From: Anaerolineae bacterium
GTDB lineage: Bacteria > Chloroflexota > Anaerolineae > Aggregatilineales > J027
Length of the DNA stretch: 32,352 nt
NCBI GenBank assembly: GCA_021463865.1
Contig: JAJTXY010000042.1
Span: forward strand, 1-32,352
Direction: 5' to 3'
Below, piece by piece: positions 7,283 through 16,800 of the stretch. Made by a program: the position numbers and the translations under genes. How positions within the stretch are numbered: position 1 is the stretch's first letter; the number at the start of each line of letters is the position of its first letter. A model generated the notes under the pieces. The model was not told the origin of the DNA, did no database searches, and saw nothing but the letters and a program-made list of their open reading frames with translations.

Positions 7283-9910
7283 ATGGATTTTGACCCGATT
7301 TCATATGGTCTCGGCTTTCTCTCAGCTTCGGGCATATCCCTTGGCTTGTGGCGTTATCGCGCCCATATTGCCAAAGTTCAGGCCAGCGCCGAAGGACAAG
7401 CCGAACGAGGCCGTGAATTCCTCAAGCGGACTGCCGATGCCCGTTATATCACGGACTTGACCATCTATTTGCAGCAGTATCACATCATGGGGAGTCAGGT
7501 GAATCTCTCCGAAGTGTTGATTGAGCCGCTGGTTTTGGCGGAGTCGAATCATGCGGTGCTGATGGAAGAAGATGAGGATGCGCTGGTCGGTGGACCAACA
7601 CGGGTTATCCCCCGTACCCATGATTTCCCGGAACTTTATGCCCCCTTTAATCTGGAAACCATTCCATTGGCGGATTTGGTGGTGGGCGACCCGTATGTGG
7701 CGATTCTCGGTATCCCCGGCAGCGGCAAAAGCACGGCCCTCGCCACTTTGGGGTTGATGGCAGTTGGCGCGGTGGAATTTCAATCTGACCAAGATCGCAT
7801 TGATGAAGCGATTGAGACTCAATTTAAGGGCCTGTCCGATTCCGAGCGGGAACGCCGTTTGAAAGAATTCCAAGAAGCCCAAAAGCGTGCTATTGAACAA
7901 CTACGTATCCTGAAAAAATCCGAGACCGAGGGGACGGATGTTTTGAATCCCCCCAAAGCCGACCCGAAAAAATTCTTCCCGGTGTTTTTCCATATCGGCG
8001 ACATTGACCTCGATTTGAATTTATATGGCATCGAAGTTGACCCCGCCGAGCCGATTATCCATGCCTTCCAGCAATATATGACATTGGTGACAGGGCAAGC
8101 CGCGCCGCCAGTGGTTTATCAACAATTGGGGCAGGGCAACTGCCTAGTTTTGATTGATGGATTTGACGATTTGTTCCCAGCCGACCTGCCCAAAGCCTAT
8201 ATGTGGCTGCGCAATTTCATGGAGGCCTATGGACACAACCGCATTATCATCACTGGCCCGGTGACGGGTTATGATCCTTTGTTGCAATTGGGTTTTACCC
8301 CCACTTTCATCAAGCCATGGTCGCCGCGTGATGTCGAAAATTCGATTCAACGTTGGATCCAAATTTGGCCTTCACTCGTCGGCGCACGCGAAAGTCGCAA
8401 CAAGAAAAAGGCCGGGGTTATCCAGATTGATGACAAGACCCGCATCCGCCTGTTAGCCGATAATCGCAACCGCACCGCTCTCGAAATCACCCTCAAAACC
8501 TATGCGGCACTGGCGGGCGAGGAACAAGAATTGGGTCGGCGCGGGTGGTTTGAGCGTTATGTGCGTAATTTTATTCCTGCCGATGTCGCCCCAGCCCCAT
8601 TAATCCTGCGTGAAATTGCTATGGTCATGCAGGATAAGGGGATGCAGTTGAATGAGGCCCAACTCACTTCGATTGCCAGTACCCATTTGATGGATGCCCA
8701 AGACAAGCCGATTACCAATATTGACCAATTTGTGAAGGGCATCATCAATAGCGAGTTGATGGTCAAACGGGCGGGCGACGCCTATGCTTTCCGTCATCCA
8801 TTGATGATGGCCTATCTCGGTGGGGAACGGCTTATTCGGGATATGCGTCAGCGCTTGGCCGAAGTAGCAGCCCTCCCCAATTGGCAGCAGTCGGTTGGAT
8901 TCGCCGCTGCCGAATTGGATTTGACAACCGCCGTCTATCAAAAACTCTCGACCCCACCTGATTTGTTGTTCTCCAATCTGTTTGCAGTGGTGCGCTGGTT
9001 GCCCGATGCAGCGCCATCGGCGAGTTGGCGTGCGGAAATTTTGAAGCGACTGGGGGCGGCGCTTATGGCTGTCAGCCAATATCCGACCATCCGCGAACGG
9101 GCATTGGCGGCCTTGATTGCCTCCCGTGATAAAAATATTCTCTTTATTTTGCGGCAGGCCATTCGCAACGCTGACCCTGTGATTCGTAAACTGGCCTGTA
9201 TTGGCATGGGGGCATTTGGCGATACGGATGCCCTTAAAGATTTGCGCCCGATGCTGGTGGATGATGATACCGATGTCCAACTGGCGGCAGGGCTGGCATT
9301 AGGGGCAATCGCCACCGATACGGCATTGGAGTATATGGTTGAAGGCCTATTGCAAGGCGAAGAACCCCTGCGTCAGGCGGTGGCTGAGGCGTTGGCGGCT
9401 ATTCCCGGTCATGGACATGATGTTTTGCAGGACGCGATTGACCACGACGACATGATGGTGCGACGGGCGGCAGCCTTTGGTTTGGCCCGTATTCCCACCA
9501 CATGGGCACTGGTCGGCCTGTATCGGGCCATGTTGGAAGATGGACAGTGGTATGTGCGCTCGGCAGCGGAACGGGCTTTTGCGATGGCTCGCGCTCCTGA
9601 ACGGACTGGCCCGCGTTCCTTCCCCCGTATCGAGCAGCTCTCGTGGCTGGCGACCTATGCGGCTGAAATGGGTGAAGGCGTCCCTGAAGGGGATAAGGCT
9701 CGTCAGTTGGTGGTGCGTGCCCTGCAAGAAGCCCAACCCCCACGCCGCAAACGGGCTGCCTATACATTAGGGCAGGTTGGCGGTTTGACGGGAATTAAAC
9801 CCCTCTATCTGGCTTTAATGGACAAGGATGAGCGCGTGCGGACGGCGGCCTATGAAGCCCTCAGCATTGTGCAAATGCGGGCCTCTGCGCCACTTCCCGG
9901 TTTGACCTAA
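7283..9910 (+). CDS. NACHT-like STAND ATPase with C-terminal HEAT repeats
   Basis: This 875-residue protein starts at ATG 7283 with AAAGGGGG upstream. Residues 5-24 are weakly hydrophobic followed by basic residues, a possible membrane anchor. A P-loop GIPGSGKST lies at 143-151 and a Walker B LVLIDGFDDL at 288-297. The segment RIIITGPVTGYD occupies the sensor-1 place; NACHT proteins usually have 'TSR' there, so the arginine seems absent. Between Walker A and B is a charged helical insert (about 165-230). A helical winged-helix-like middle leads into HEAT repeats from about 600 to 870 (e.g. 'PVIRKLACIGMGAFG', 'DVQLAAGLALGAIA'). STAND ATPases are signal-sensing switches; the ligand is unknown and no effector domain is recognisable. 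The next genes encode two small membrane proteins, suggesting a membrane-bound complex. Confidence 0.8.
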   Translation: MDFDPISYGLGFLSASGISLGLWRYRAHIAKVQASAEGQAERGREFLKRTADARYITDLTIYLQQYHIMGSQVNLSEVLIEPLVLAESNHAVLMEEDEDALVGGPTRVIPRTHDFPELYAPFNLETIPLADLVVGDPYVAILGIPGSGKSTALATLGLMAVGAVEFQSDQDRIDEAIETQFKGLSDSERERRLKEFQEAQKRAIEQLRILKKSETEGTDVLNPPKADPKKFFPVFFHIGDIDLDLNLYGIEVDPAEPIIHAFQQYMTLVTGQAAPPVVYQQLGQGNCLVLIDGFDDLFPADLPKAYMWLRNFMEAYGHNRIIITGPVTGYDPLLQLGFTPTFIKPWSPRDVENSIQRWIQIWPSLVGARESRNKKKAGVIQIDDKTRIRLLADNRNRTALEITLKTYAALAGEEQELGRRGWFERYVRNFIPADVAPAPLILREIAMVMQDKGMQLNEAQLTSIASTHLMDAQDKPITNIDQFVKGIINSELMVKRAGDAYAFRHPLMMAYLGGERLIRDMRQRLAEVAALPNWQQSVGFAAAELDLTTAVYQKLSTPPDLLFSNLFAVVRWLPDAAPSASWRAEILKRLGAALMAVSQYPTIRERALAALIASRDKNILFILRQAIRNADPVIRKLACIGMGAFGDTDALKDLRPMLVDDDTDVQLAAGLALGAIATDTALEYMVEGLLQGEEPLRQAVAEALAAIPGHGHDVLQDAIDHDDMMVRRAAAFGLARIPTTWALVGLYRAMLEDGQWYVRSAAERAFAMARAPERTGPRSFPRIEQLSWLATYAAEMGEGVPEGDKARQLVVRALQEAQPPRRKRAAYTLGQVGGLTGIKPLYLALMDKDERVRTAAYEALSIVQMRASAPLPGLT

Positions 9911-9920
9911 AGGATCATCA

Positions 9921-10412
9921 ATGGCGTCTGACCCTGCTGTTATAAAACACCGCCGTGAGTTTCGGTATAAAATTATCCTGCCGATTGCCCTGAGTGCATT
10001 GGGGATGATTTTGCTGCTGTTTGTATTGCCGATTGTGTTGGTCTCAACCGATACGATTAGCGCAGGGCAAATCTCCACTGTTGCCAGCATTATGCTGGTG
10101 ATTTGTATACTCATTCCCCTCGTGCTTGTATTTCTAGCATTAGATGTGCTATTTATTATGTTGGCCTATGGCTCGGCCCAAATTCCGGCTAAAATCTATG
10201 GGCCGCTGCAATCCATACGGCGCTTGATACAACGAGTCAGTGGTATTACCATCCGAGCAGCGGATAAAATCAACCAGCCTATGTTAGCGCTGAATGCACG
10301 GGTGGCGCGTTGGGAATATTTCATCGGTCATATGCTGGGGCTGTCGAAAAAGCCACCGGAAAATAATCCGCCCGAAACGGGACAGGCTGCATCTAGTGGG
10401 GAAAACACATGA
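9921..10412 (+). CDS. Two-helix membrane protein, function unknown
   Basis: This 163-residue protein starts at ATG 9921 with AAAGGA upstream, 10 nt after the ATPase gene. There is a basic N-terminus (KHRREFRYK), a hydrophobic helix at about 15-38, and a long hydrophobic stretch at about 50-78 that gives a second membrane segment. An amphipathic helical region follows, then a Pro/Asn/Glu-rich tail. By the positive-inside rule both ends are cytoplasmic. I do not recognise the family. The gene overlaps the next one by ATGA, so both products are probably made together and may tether or regulate the NACHT-like ATPase. Confidence 0.75.
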   Translation: MASDPAVIKHRREFRYKIILPIALSALGMILLLFVLPIVLVSTDTISAGQISTVASIMLVICILIPLVLVFLALDVLFIMLAYGSAQIPAKIYGPLQSIRRLIQRVSGITIRAADKINQPMLALNARVARWEYFIGHMLGLSKKPPENNPPETGQAASSGENT

Positions 10413-10627
10413 GCAATAACAAGAAATCGAATACGGATTTGTACATTCGGGGCAGCATCGCCGGGCTGGTTATTGGCCTTCTGGCAGCCTATTTTTATGC
10501 CAAAGCCGCCGACGAAAATGGCAATGATAAAGGCATCAGTTCCAGCGATTTTGTGAAACTCGGCTTGGCGATTTTGGGTATTGTGCGCCAAGTGACCGAA
10601 CTTGGAACTGGCCCCGGCAAGAAATAA
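10409..10627 (+). CDS. Small single-helix membrane protein
   Basis: This 72-residue protein starts at ATG 10409, overlapping the previous stop as ATGA, which strongly supports translation. A basic N-terminus (MSNNKKSNTDLYIRG) leads into one membrane helix (SIAGLVIGLLAAYFYAKA, about residues 16-33). A soluble tail contains a second moderately hydrophobic helix (FVKLGLAILGIVRQV, about 48-62). No known domain is recognised. The position directly behind the ATPase and the two-helix protein suggests it belongs to the same complex. Confidence 0.75.
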   Translation: MSNNKKSNTDLYIRGSIAGLVIGLLAAYFYAKAADENGNDKGISSSDFVKLGLAILGIVRQVTELGTGPGKK

Positions 10628-10652
10628 GGTATTGCAGGCAACTGCCCGCCGA

Positions 10653-11816
10653 ATGCTTCGCCTTCATCCGCGAATGCTAAACTATGGAACATGGGCGCTG
10701 CGCTGTGGGGTCCTGTTCCTGCTCATCTATTTTTGGGCGGCCCCGCGCTATTATCCACTCGACCCCGCCTCCAAAAAATCTGCCCCCCCTTTTCATTTAG
10801 GCCCGCCGCAGCAGGTTGAGACCACTGACCCGCGCGTGTGTGCCCATACCCGCCTAACCGATGAGGTAGAGGATGCCAAGATTTTAGAAACCCTGCGCAT
10901 GGTACGCGAAATGGGTGCCAGTTCGATTGTTGAGTTCCTGCCGTGGGCCTATGTCGAACGTGAACGCGGCCATTACGAATGGTATCACCCTGACCGCATT
11001 ATCGAATACGCCGAAAATCAGGGACTTAAGGTCATTGCGCGGATTGGCTTTGTACCGGGGTGGGCACGCCCAAGTGATACCCAATCTACGCTCAATTATC
11101 TGCCCGAAAGCGAATTCCCCAGTTTTGCCAAATATGTTGGCGCATTTGCGGCCCGTTACAAAGGCCGGGTGGATCAGATTATTATTTGGAACGAACCCAA
11201 CCTCAATTTCGAATGGGGTGAACGTCCGCCCGACCCCGAAGGCTATACCCGTCTACTCAAAATGGCTTATGAAACTGCTCATTCCGCTAACCCGGATGTG
11301 ATGATTTTGAACGCGGCCCTTGCCCCAACCCTCGCGCCCCCCGGTGGTATGAATGGCGGATGGGATGATCTCGATTTTTTGACGCGCATGTACGAAGCAG
11401 GCGCAGGCGACTATTTTGATGCTCTAGCGGTGCATACCTACGGTTTTACGTTTCCGCCCCAAGCCGACCCCGCACCTGATAGACTCAATTTTCGGCGGAT
11501 TGAACTGCTGCATGAGGTGATGATGCAATACGGCGATGGAGATAAACCTGTCTATATCACCGAAACGGGTTGGAATGACCACCCGCGCTGGTTGTACGGC
11601 ATCCGTCCGGCCCTGCGGATTAATTACACGCTGGAAATGTTGGAGATGACCAAGCAGTATACGTGGCTGAAAGGTATCTGTTTGTGGGTGTTTCGATTCC
11701 CTGCCCCCACCAATCGCTACCCCGATTATTTCACCTTTGTTTCCCCTGATTTTGAATCCAAGCCCATTTATGACGCCGTCCAAGCCTATGCGCGTGGATG
11801 GGAACAGCCGCAATGA
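10653..11816 (+). CDS. Membrane-anchored clan-A glycoside hydrolase-like protein
   Basis: With the start at ATG 10653 this is a 387-residue protein. No good ribosome site is visible at any candidate; an in-frame TTG at 10602 would overlap the previous gene, and another ATG lies at 10674. An N-terminal helix (about residues 13-30) anchors the protein, with the catalytic domain outside. The (beta/alpha)8 domain shows IIWNEPN, with Glu181 as the expected acid/base, and VYITETGW, with Glu304 as the expected nucleophile. Both are where clan GH-A enzymes (GH5/GH39-like) place them; AVHTY between them also fits. The substrate is unknown. The gene overlaps the solute-binding protein gene by ATGA, suggesting that sugar release and ligand binding are linked. 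Confidence 0.8.
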   Translation: MLRLHPRMLNYGTWALRCGVLFLLIYFWAAPRYYPLDPASKKSAPPFHLGPPQQVETTDPRVCAHTRLTDEVEDAKILETLRMVREMGASSIVEFLPWAYVERERGHYEWYHPDRIIEYAENQGLKVIARIGFVPGWARPSDTQSTLNYLPESEFPSFAKYVGAFAARYKGRVDQIIIWNEPNLNFEWGERPPDPEGYTRLLKMAYETAHSANPDVMILNAALAPTLAPPGGMNGGWDDLDFLTRMYEAGAGDYFDALAVHTYGFTFPPQADPAPDRLNFRRIELLHEVMMQYGDGDKPVYITETGWNDHPRWLYGIRPALRINYTLEMLEMTKQYTWLKGICLWVFRFPAPTNRYPDYFTFVSPDFESKPIYDAVQAYARGWEQPQ

Positions 11817-12637
11817 GACGCCGAATTCAATGGCTTTCGACTAAACGTGCATTCGTGTCGGGGGTTGCCCTGCTCTCATTTTTAGTTGTGACCAGCAGCG
11901 CGTGGGCCTTAGTACGCGGCGGCAATGGCCCAACCGATGCGACATGGGAACGCATTCACCGCGATGACACGCTGGTTGTTGGCATAGACCCCAGTTTTCC
12001 CCCTTTCGGCATTTTTGGCGAAAATCAGGTGGAGGGCCTCGATGCGGATTTGGCGCAGGCCCTTGCCGAAAAAATGGGCGTGGCCCATGTGCGTCTGGTG
12101 GTCTTGGGTTATGACGGCCTATATGATACACTGGCGCTTGGCTTTGTGGATGTGTTGATTTCGGCCCTACACCCTGAAGCGCGACGTAAAGCCGTAGTCC
12201 TGTATACCAAGCCTTATTTTGACGCTGGGCAGGTATTTGTGGGCCATGCCGATACCCCCCTGCCCGCAAATTTTGACGAATTGACGGGTGCAACGTTAGC
12301 GGTTGAATTGGGGTCAGAGGGCGATAGCCAAGCACGCCGCTGGTTAGAGGATGTTGAGCAGCCGCCATTTGAATTACACCGACTGATGGCCTCGGAAGAC
12401 GCTATGCAAGCGATCTTGGTGGGTCAAGCGGATTGGGCATTGGTGGATGCGATCAGCGCTCGCCTGTTTGCCAAAGATCACCCTGAATTAGTGGTCAGTT
12501 CGATACCCCTCATATCCGATCCCTATGTCATGGCGGTGCGGCGCAGTGATTGGCGGCTCTATCTGGAACTCAGCCAAGCCCTTGATGCACTGCGACGATC
12601 AGGTCAACTGTACGAGATCATTGCTCGCTGGCTTTAA
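11813..12637 (+). CDS. Exported family-3 solute-binding protein
   Basis: I start at ATG 11813, which overlaps the previous stop (ATGA) and has GGGAA upstream; an in-frame start at 11798 is less likely. The 274-residue product has a signal peptide: basic MRRRIQWLSTKR, a hydrophobic core, and possible cleavage after AWA near residue 35. There is no lipobox cysteine. The mature part matches the bacterial extracellular solute-binding protein family 3: 'LVVGIDPSFPPFGIF', 'GLDADLAQALAEKMG', 'YDGLYDTLALGFVDVLIS' and 'TGATLAVELGSEGD'. Family members usually bind amino acids or similar small polar ligands for ABC transport. No permease or ATPase gene is nearby, so it may feed a distant transporter or serve as a sensor. 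Its 3' end overlaps the convergent guanylate kinase gene by 4 nt. Confidence 0.85.
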   Translation: MRRRIQWLSTKRAFVSGVALLSFLVVTSSAWALVRGGNGPTDATWERIHRDDTLVVGIDPSFPPFGIFGENQVEGLDADLAQALAEKMGVAHVRLVVLGYDGLYDTLALGFVDVLISALHPEARRKAVVLYTKPYFDAGQVFVGHADTPLPANFDELTGATLAVELGSEGDSQARRWLEDVEQPPFELHRLMASEDAMQAILVGQADWALVDAISARLFAKDHPELVVSSIPLISDPYVMAVRRSDWRLYLELSQALDALRRSGQLYEIIARWL

Positions 12638-13653
12638 TCAGTTTGTGGCATAGCCTCGATCTGCGTCAGGATTTCCATGATATGGGTATCTAGATGTAGA
12701 TTGGCGATGGGAATAAACCCCCATCCTTCGGGTAGTTCGTGGAGATCATGTGCCACAAGCAGCACGTAGATAAAATTCGTCTCAATGGCCGTAGCTTTGC
12801 GTGTGACGCGAATCAATTGGGCTGGCTCAAATCCAATATCCACTTTGCGGGTTGGTGAATCGGGCCGGGTTGGATAAATCTCCACCCCCAATTCGACACG
12901 CAGATAGCCTTGAATGGCCTCAAAAGGGAGTTTTTCGGCGGGTACTTTGATTTTGGGGAATTCGCCATGCTTTTGCAATAGGCAACCGTTTTGAACGACG
13001 AGTCCCGTGACGTACTGCTGAATGAGTGTCGGATTCCATCCTATGACAGCATCAGCGGCGAAACGGGTTTGGGCATTCTTCTCACACTCGCCAGTGACAA
13101 TCCCGATCATTTCTTCGATGCTGGCCTCAAGTTGGCCCTCTTGGTTCACAATCACATAGTCGTATTCATCGGCAAATTCATGTTCAAATTCCGCCCTGCG
13201 CAGGCGTGTATTCAATTCCTCGTCCGAAACCTCTGAGCGTTTACGCATCCGATTTGCCAATAGGTTTTTGTCGCCAGCCTCGATAAAAACCAAAACAACC
13301 TGCTCGCCAAATTCCTGCTTTAACTGCATCGCCCCTAAAACGTCTATATCGGCGATAAGCGGTTGGCCGTTGCGGATGGCGTCTTGGATGGTGGCACGCG
13401 GCACACCATAGACACTGGCATCGTGAATAATTTGCCATTCGATCAAGGCTTTTTCGAGGATACGGCGGCGAAATTCGGCTGCGGAGAGGAATTCATGTTC
13501 ACGTCCTTCTTGCTCATCGGCACGTGGGGGGCGCGTTGTGGCGGTGGGTAACTGCTTGAGGTGCGGCATCGCCTTTAGGACACCACGCATGATTGTGTTT
13601 TTTCCAACACCCGCTGGGCCAGATAAGATAAACAATAATCCACAGGGCTGCAT
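12634..13653 (-). CDS. gmk: Guanylate kinase with a C-terminal Nudix-like extension
   Basis: This 339-residue protein starts at ATG 13653. Residues 1-190 are a guanylate kinase (GMP + ATP to GDP + ADP): P-loop GPAGVGKNT (12-20), TATTRPPRADEQEGREHEF for GMP binding, VYGVP, DIDVLGAMQLKQ and RMRKRSEVSDEELNTRL (lid). YDYVIVN closes the domain. A normal enzyme is about 190-210 residues long, so residues 200-339 are extra. That part contains VPAEKLPFEAIQGYLRVELGV, which resembles a Nudix box whose catalytic glutamates are mostly missing. The kinase assignment is firm and the extension assignment is weak. The gene ends inside the convergent solute-binding gene with no visible terminator. Confidence 0.88.
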   Translation of the reverse strand: MQPCGLLFILSGPAGVGKNTIMRGVLKAMPHLKQLPTATTRPPRADEQEGREHEFLSAAEFRRRILEKALIEWQIIHDASVYGVPRATIQDAIRNGQPLIADIDVLGAMQLKQEFGEQVVLVFIEAGDKNLLANRMRKRSEVSDEELNTRLRRAEFEHEFADEYDYVIVNQEGQLEASIEEMIGIVTGECEKNAQTRFAADAVIGWNPTLIQQYVTGLVVQNGCLLQKHGEFPKIKVPAEKLPFEAIQGYLRVELGVEIYPTRPDSPTRKVDIGFEPAQLIRVTRKATAIETNFIYVLLVAHDLHELPEGWGFIPIANLHLDTHIMEILTQIEAMPQTD

Positions 13654-13712
13654 GGGGGTTCAGTATCCTCTTTCCAATCATCAATGGCTTACTGGCGGAC
13701 TAGGTTAATCCC

Positions 13713-13721
13713 ATTTTACCA
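13713..13721 (-). promoter_or_regulatory. Possible extended -10 of the guanylate kinase promoter
   Basis: On the minus strand TGGTAAAAT lies about 60 nt upstream of the ATG at 13653 and resembles an extended -10 (TGn plus TAAAAT). No good -35 is seen at the usual distance. Confidence 0.25.
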
Positions 13722-13767
13722 GAGCGTCTATTAGGCGGCATGGTGTATTTGTCTGAAAACAGGTTTC

Positions 13768-13785
13768 TTTTTCGTTAACGAAAAA
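13768..13785. repeat. 18-bp perfect palindrome
   Basis: TTTTTCGTTAACGAAAAA is identical to its own reverse complement. It sits directly next to the terminator stem of the large surface-protein gene and supplies that terminator's T-tract on the minus strand. It could also be a protein-binding site ahead of the guanylate kinase gene. Confidence 0.6.
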
Positions 13786-13811
13786 AATAGGCCGCTGTGA
13801 CACGGCCTATT
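13781..13811 (-). terminator. Rho-independent terminator of the large surface-protein gene
   Basis: AATAGGCCG (13786-13794) and CGGCCTATT (13803-13811) form a perfect 9-bp stem with an 8-nt loop. On the minus strand the stem is followed by a run of T (complement of 13781-13787). It lies 25 nt past the stop codon at 13836. Confidence 0.88.
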
Positions 13812-13835
13812 GCAAGAATTCAGGTTGGGTGGGCA

Positions 13836-16800
13836 TCAGTCTACGATGCTGATGTTGTCAATGAACCACCCGTCGTCCACTTGAGCGTCTAACATGGCAT
13901 CCAAACGGAAGCGGATGGTGATATTACTGCCAGCGAAGGAGGTCAGGTCAACGGTACGCTGTGTCCATGCCGGGTTGTCGGTGGCTCGGCGATAGACCTC
14001 TGTCCATGTAAACCCTTCATCCGTCGAGACTTCGATGATGGTGTAGTCAATCAAGTCCAGCGATACACTGTCTTGCCAGATCAGGGCTGGGTTGACCGTA
14101 CCTGCCAAACTCACTTGGCCTTCCAACGTTACGCTGGTGTCGGTCAAATCCTCATAGTCAACTGGCGTACCCCCCGGACGGTTGCTGGGTGGGCTGTCGT
14201 GGAAGACCAAGCTGCCCGTATAGAGACCCAGTTGGAAGAGCGCACTTCCGGTATTTTCATAGTAGTCAACCGTGATGGTGTTCGCCCCTGCCGGGAATGT
14301 ATAGCTAAAACTGTAGAAGGTGGACGGATCAAGGGCTGACCCGCTATTACAGCTTGTCCAATAGGTGGCAGGACTAATCAGTGTTACTGGCCCTGTACCG
14401 TTCTGATTCGTGACTTGGAAAGCGTCGCTTCGATAACCCATGATCTGATACGTCGTCGGATAGTCGAGTTGGATCGTCATCTGGAAGCGTGCCCCCCACG
14501 TGTTGCCATCACCAATGCCAACCCCAGAGGGATAGCTGGTGCCCCAGTTGAAGTCCAAACGATCCGGATAGGTGGTCGTGGTCGTGGCCGTGCCGAGGTT
14601 GGCACTCGCTGAACAGGTACCAGTCACGTTATTGTACCAGCGGGCTAGCCATGGGCCGGGGCCGATTAGCGAACCCGTTGAGAACTGCTGGCGGAAGTTC
14701 ACTTGGACACGTGCCATCCCGGTGTTTTCAACATATTGGATTCGGAGTACGTGATCCCCGGCTGGGAAGGTGCGGGTCACGGTAGTGGTTGAGCCGCCGG
14801 AGCAGCCCCAGTTATTGACAAAGCGGACACCGTTGTCGTACATTCGGATACCGTCATCGGCAAAATAGCTGATGATCAGTGTCGTATCTACCGGGAAATT
14901 CACGGTTCGTGTGAACTCAATGGCGAATAGGTCGGTGGTGGGTGATACATAGGCTGGCCCGGAGTTATTGCTCCAGTCGAACGCGATTTGACCACCCGCA
15001 ACCGGATAGGTGCCGCGATTGGTCGAACCCGATGGCAACGAGTTGACATTCAGATTCGGGAATGAGCAGGTGGCACTGGTTGGGAAACGTTGGATGTAGG
15101 TTGCGTCCCATGTGCCCGGCCCCAAGGCATCGGTGTCATTGCCACTGCCAATGCTGCGCGGTTCCAGCACGGTTCCCCAGTTGTGATCGTACACCCAGTC
15201 ACCGGGAGAGAGAGTTTCCATCGTCTCAAGATAGGGGTCGGCGGTGTATTGGGTTTCGATGCCATTACGATCCACCACTGAGATGTCATCGAGATACCAA
15301 CCATCGTCGGGGGTACTCCCGGCAAGCGCGTCCAAGCGGAAACGGATACGGATGATCTGGTTGATGTAAGGAACCAGATTGACCTGTTGACGTACCCAAC
15401 CCCGATTGGTACTGCTCAAGCGGGTGGTTGGTCCCAATGTTTGGGTAGCTGTCCAGCCAATGGGCTGCCAACCCGTTTGCGGAACCCCTTGATTATTCAC
15501 CCGCATATACTCAACCACTACACGGTCATTGGTAGCCATCTCGTAGTGTTCCCAGTAGTACAGGGTTGGCTCAACAGTGCCAGTAAGATTGATGTTGTAA
15601 CGCAGTTCAATGATGGAGTTGGTGTCCAATGTGTAATTGCCCGCTGGACTTTCGGTAATCGCCGCTACGCCACTGTGATGGTCATTCGTCGAGACGGCCC
15701 AACTGCCACCAACATACCAGTTGTTGAGGTTGCCTTCAAAGTCGTCGGCAAATGGCAGATTGATGGTTAAGTCGGTGCTGGCCTCACGAATGCAGATATC
15801 ATCAAGATACCAGCCGTCACGAACGTCGGCATTGACACGTGCATCCAAACGGAAGCGGAGACGCAGGTCGGTTTGCCCAATCCATGGCGAAAGTTCAATC
15901 ACATCGCGCTGCCAACTGTACATATAATTGAAGTTCGGCGAATAGTGAATGTCCCAGCGCGGCAGAGTGGTTTGTCCATTCGTGAACGACCAAAGATTCG
16001 TGTTCGTCCAGTTCGCGCCGCCGTCAGTCGAGACCTCGACATGAATCGCATCACCCACGCCGATTTCCCAGCGGTGCCAGAATTCCAAGACGGGACGGAC
16101 GACGGTTGGGAAGCCGCTCGGTGGTGGATTACTGAGGTCAATGTTGGGGATCAATTCAAGCGTGCTATCGCTGTTTGGCGCGTAATTGCCAGCAGGGCTG
16201 TCAGTCCATGACTGAGTACCAGCATGAGCGGTATTGTTGGTGACGCCCCAATTGCCGCCTGCGATCCAGTTACCGCCACCGGCTTCAACATTATCGCACC
16301 AATTTGGACGGATGCTTCCGCTGGGCCGATTGCGGATTTGGAAGTCATCTACGTACCAGCCATCCGCTTCCGCACTGTTGTTACTTTGAATCCGGAACCG
16401 TAAGTAGATACGGCTGCGGCGTGCGGCATCATTCACCACATCGGCGGGAATGGGCACGACGATTTGACTGTAGGCCATTTGCGTCTGATTTTGCGCTAGA
16501 TAGGTTGCCGTTCCATTCGGCGTAATCATGCGCCAAGTGGTGCGGTCATGCGAGATTTCTAGATAGATCGCATCCCCAGAGGCAAGATCGTAGCTGTGCC
16601 AGAAAGCGAACTGTGGTTCGTCCAGTACAGCCGTGCTGAGATCAATGCGCCCATCCAATTCCAAAATATTGTTATTGCTGGAGGCATAAGGTCCTGCTTC
16701 GCTGTCGGTCCAGCCAGTGGGAGAGCTGTGGGGATTTTCAGAGGATAGTGTCCAGCCACCGCGATTCACCCAGTTGAGATCATTATCCATCGCATCCGAG

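Noticed and set aside
8600-9280. Open frame of 226 codons on the minus strand
   Set aside because: It lies wholly inside the HEAT-repeat ATPase gene, and the translated product shows no domain or sensible composition.
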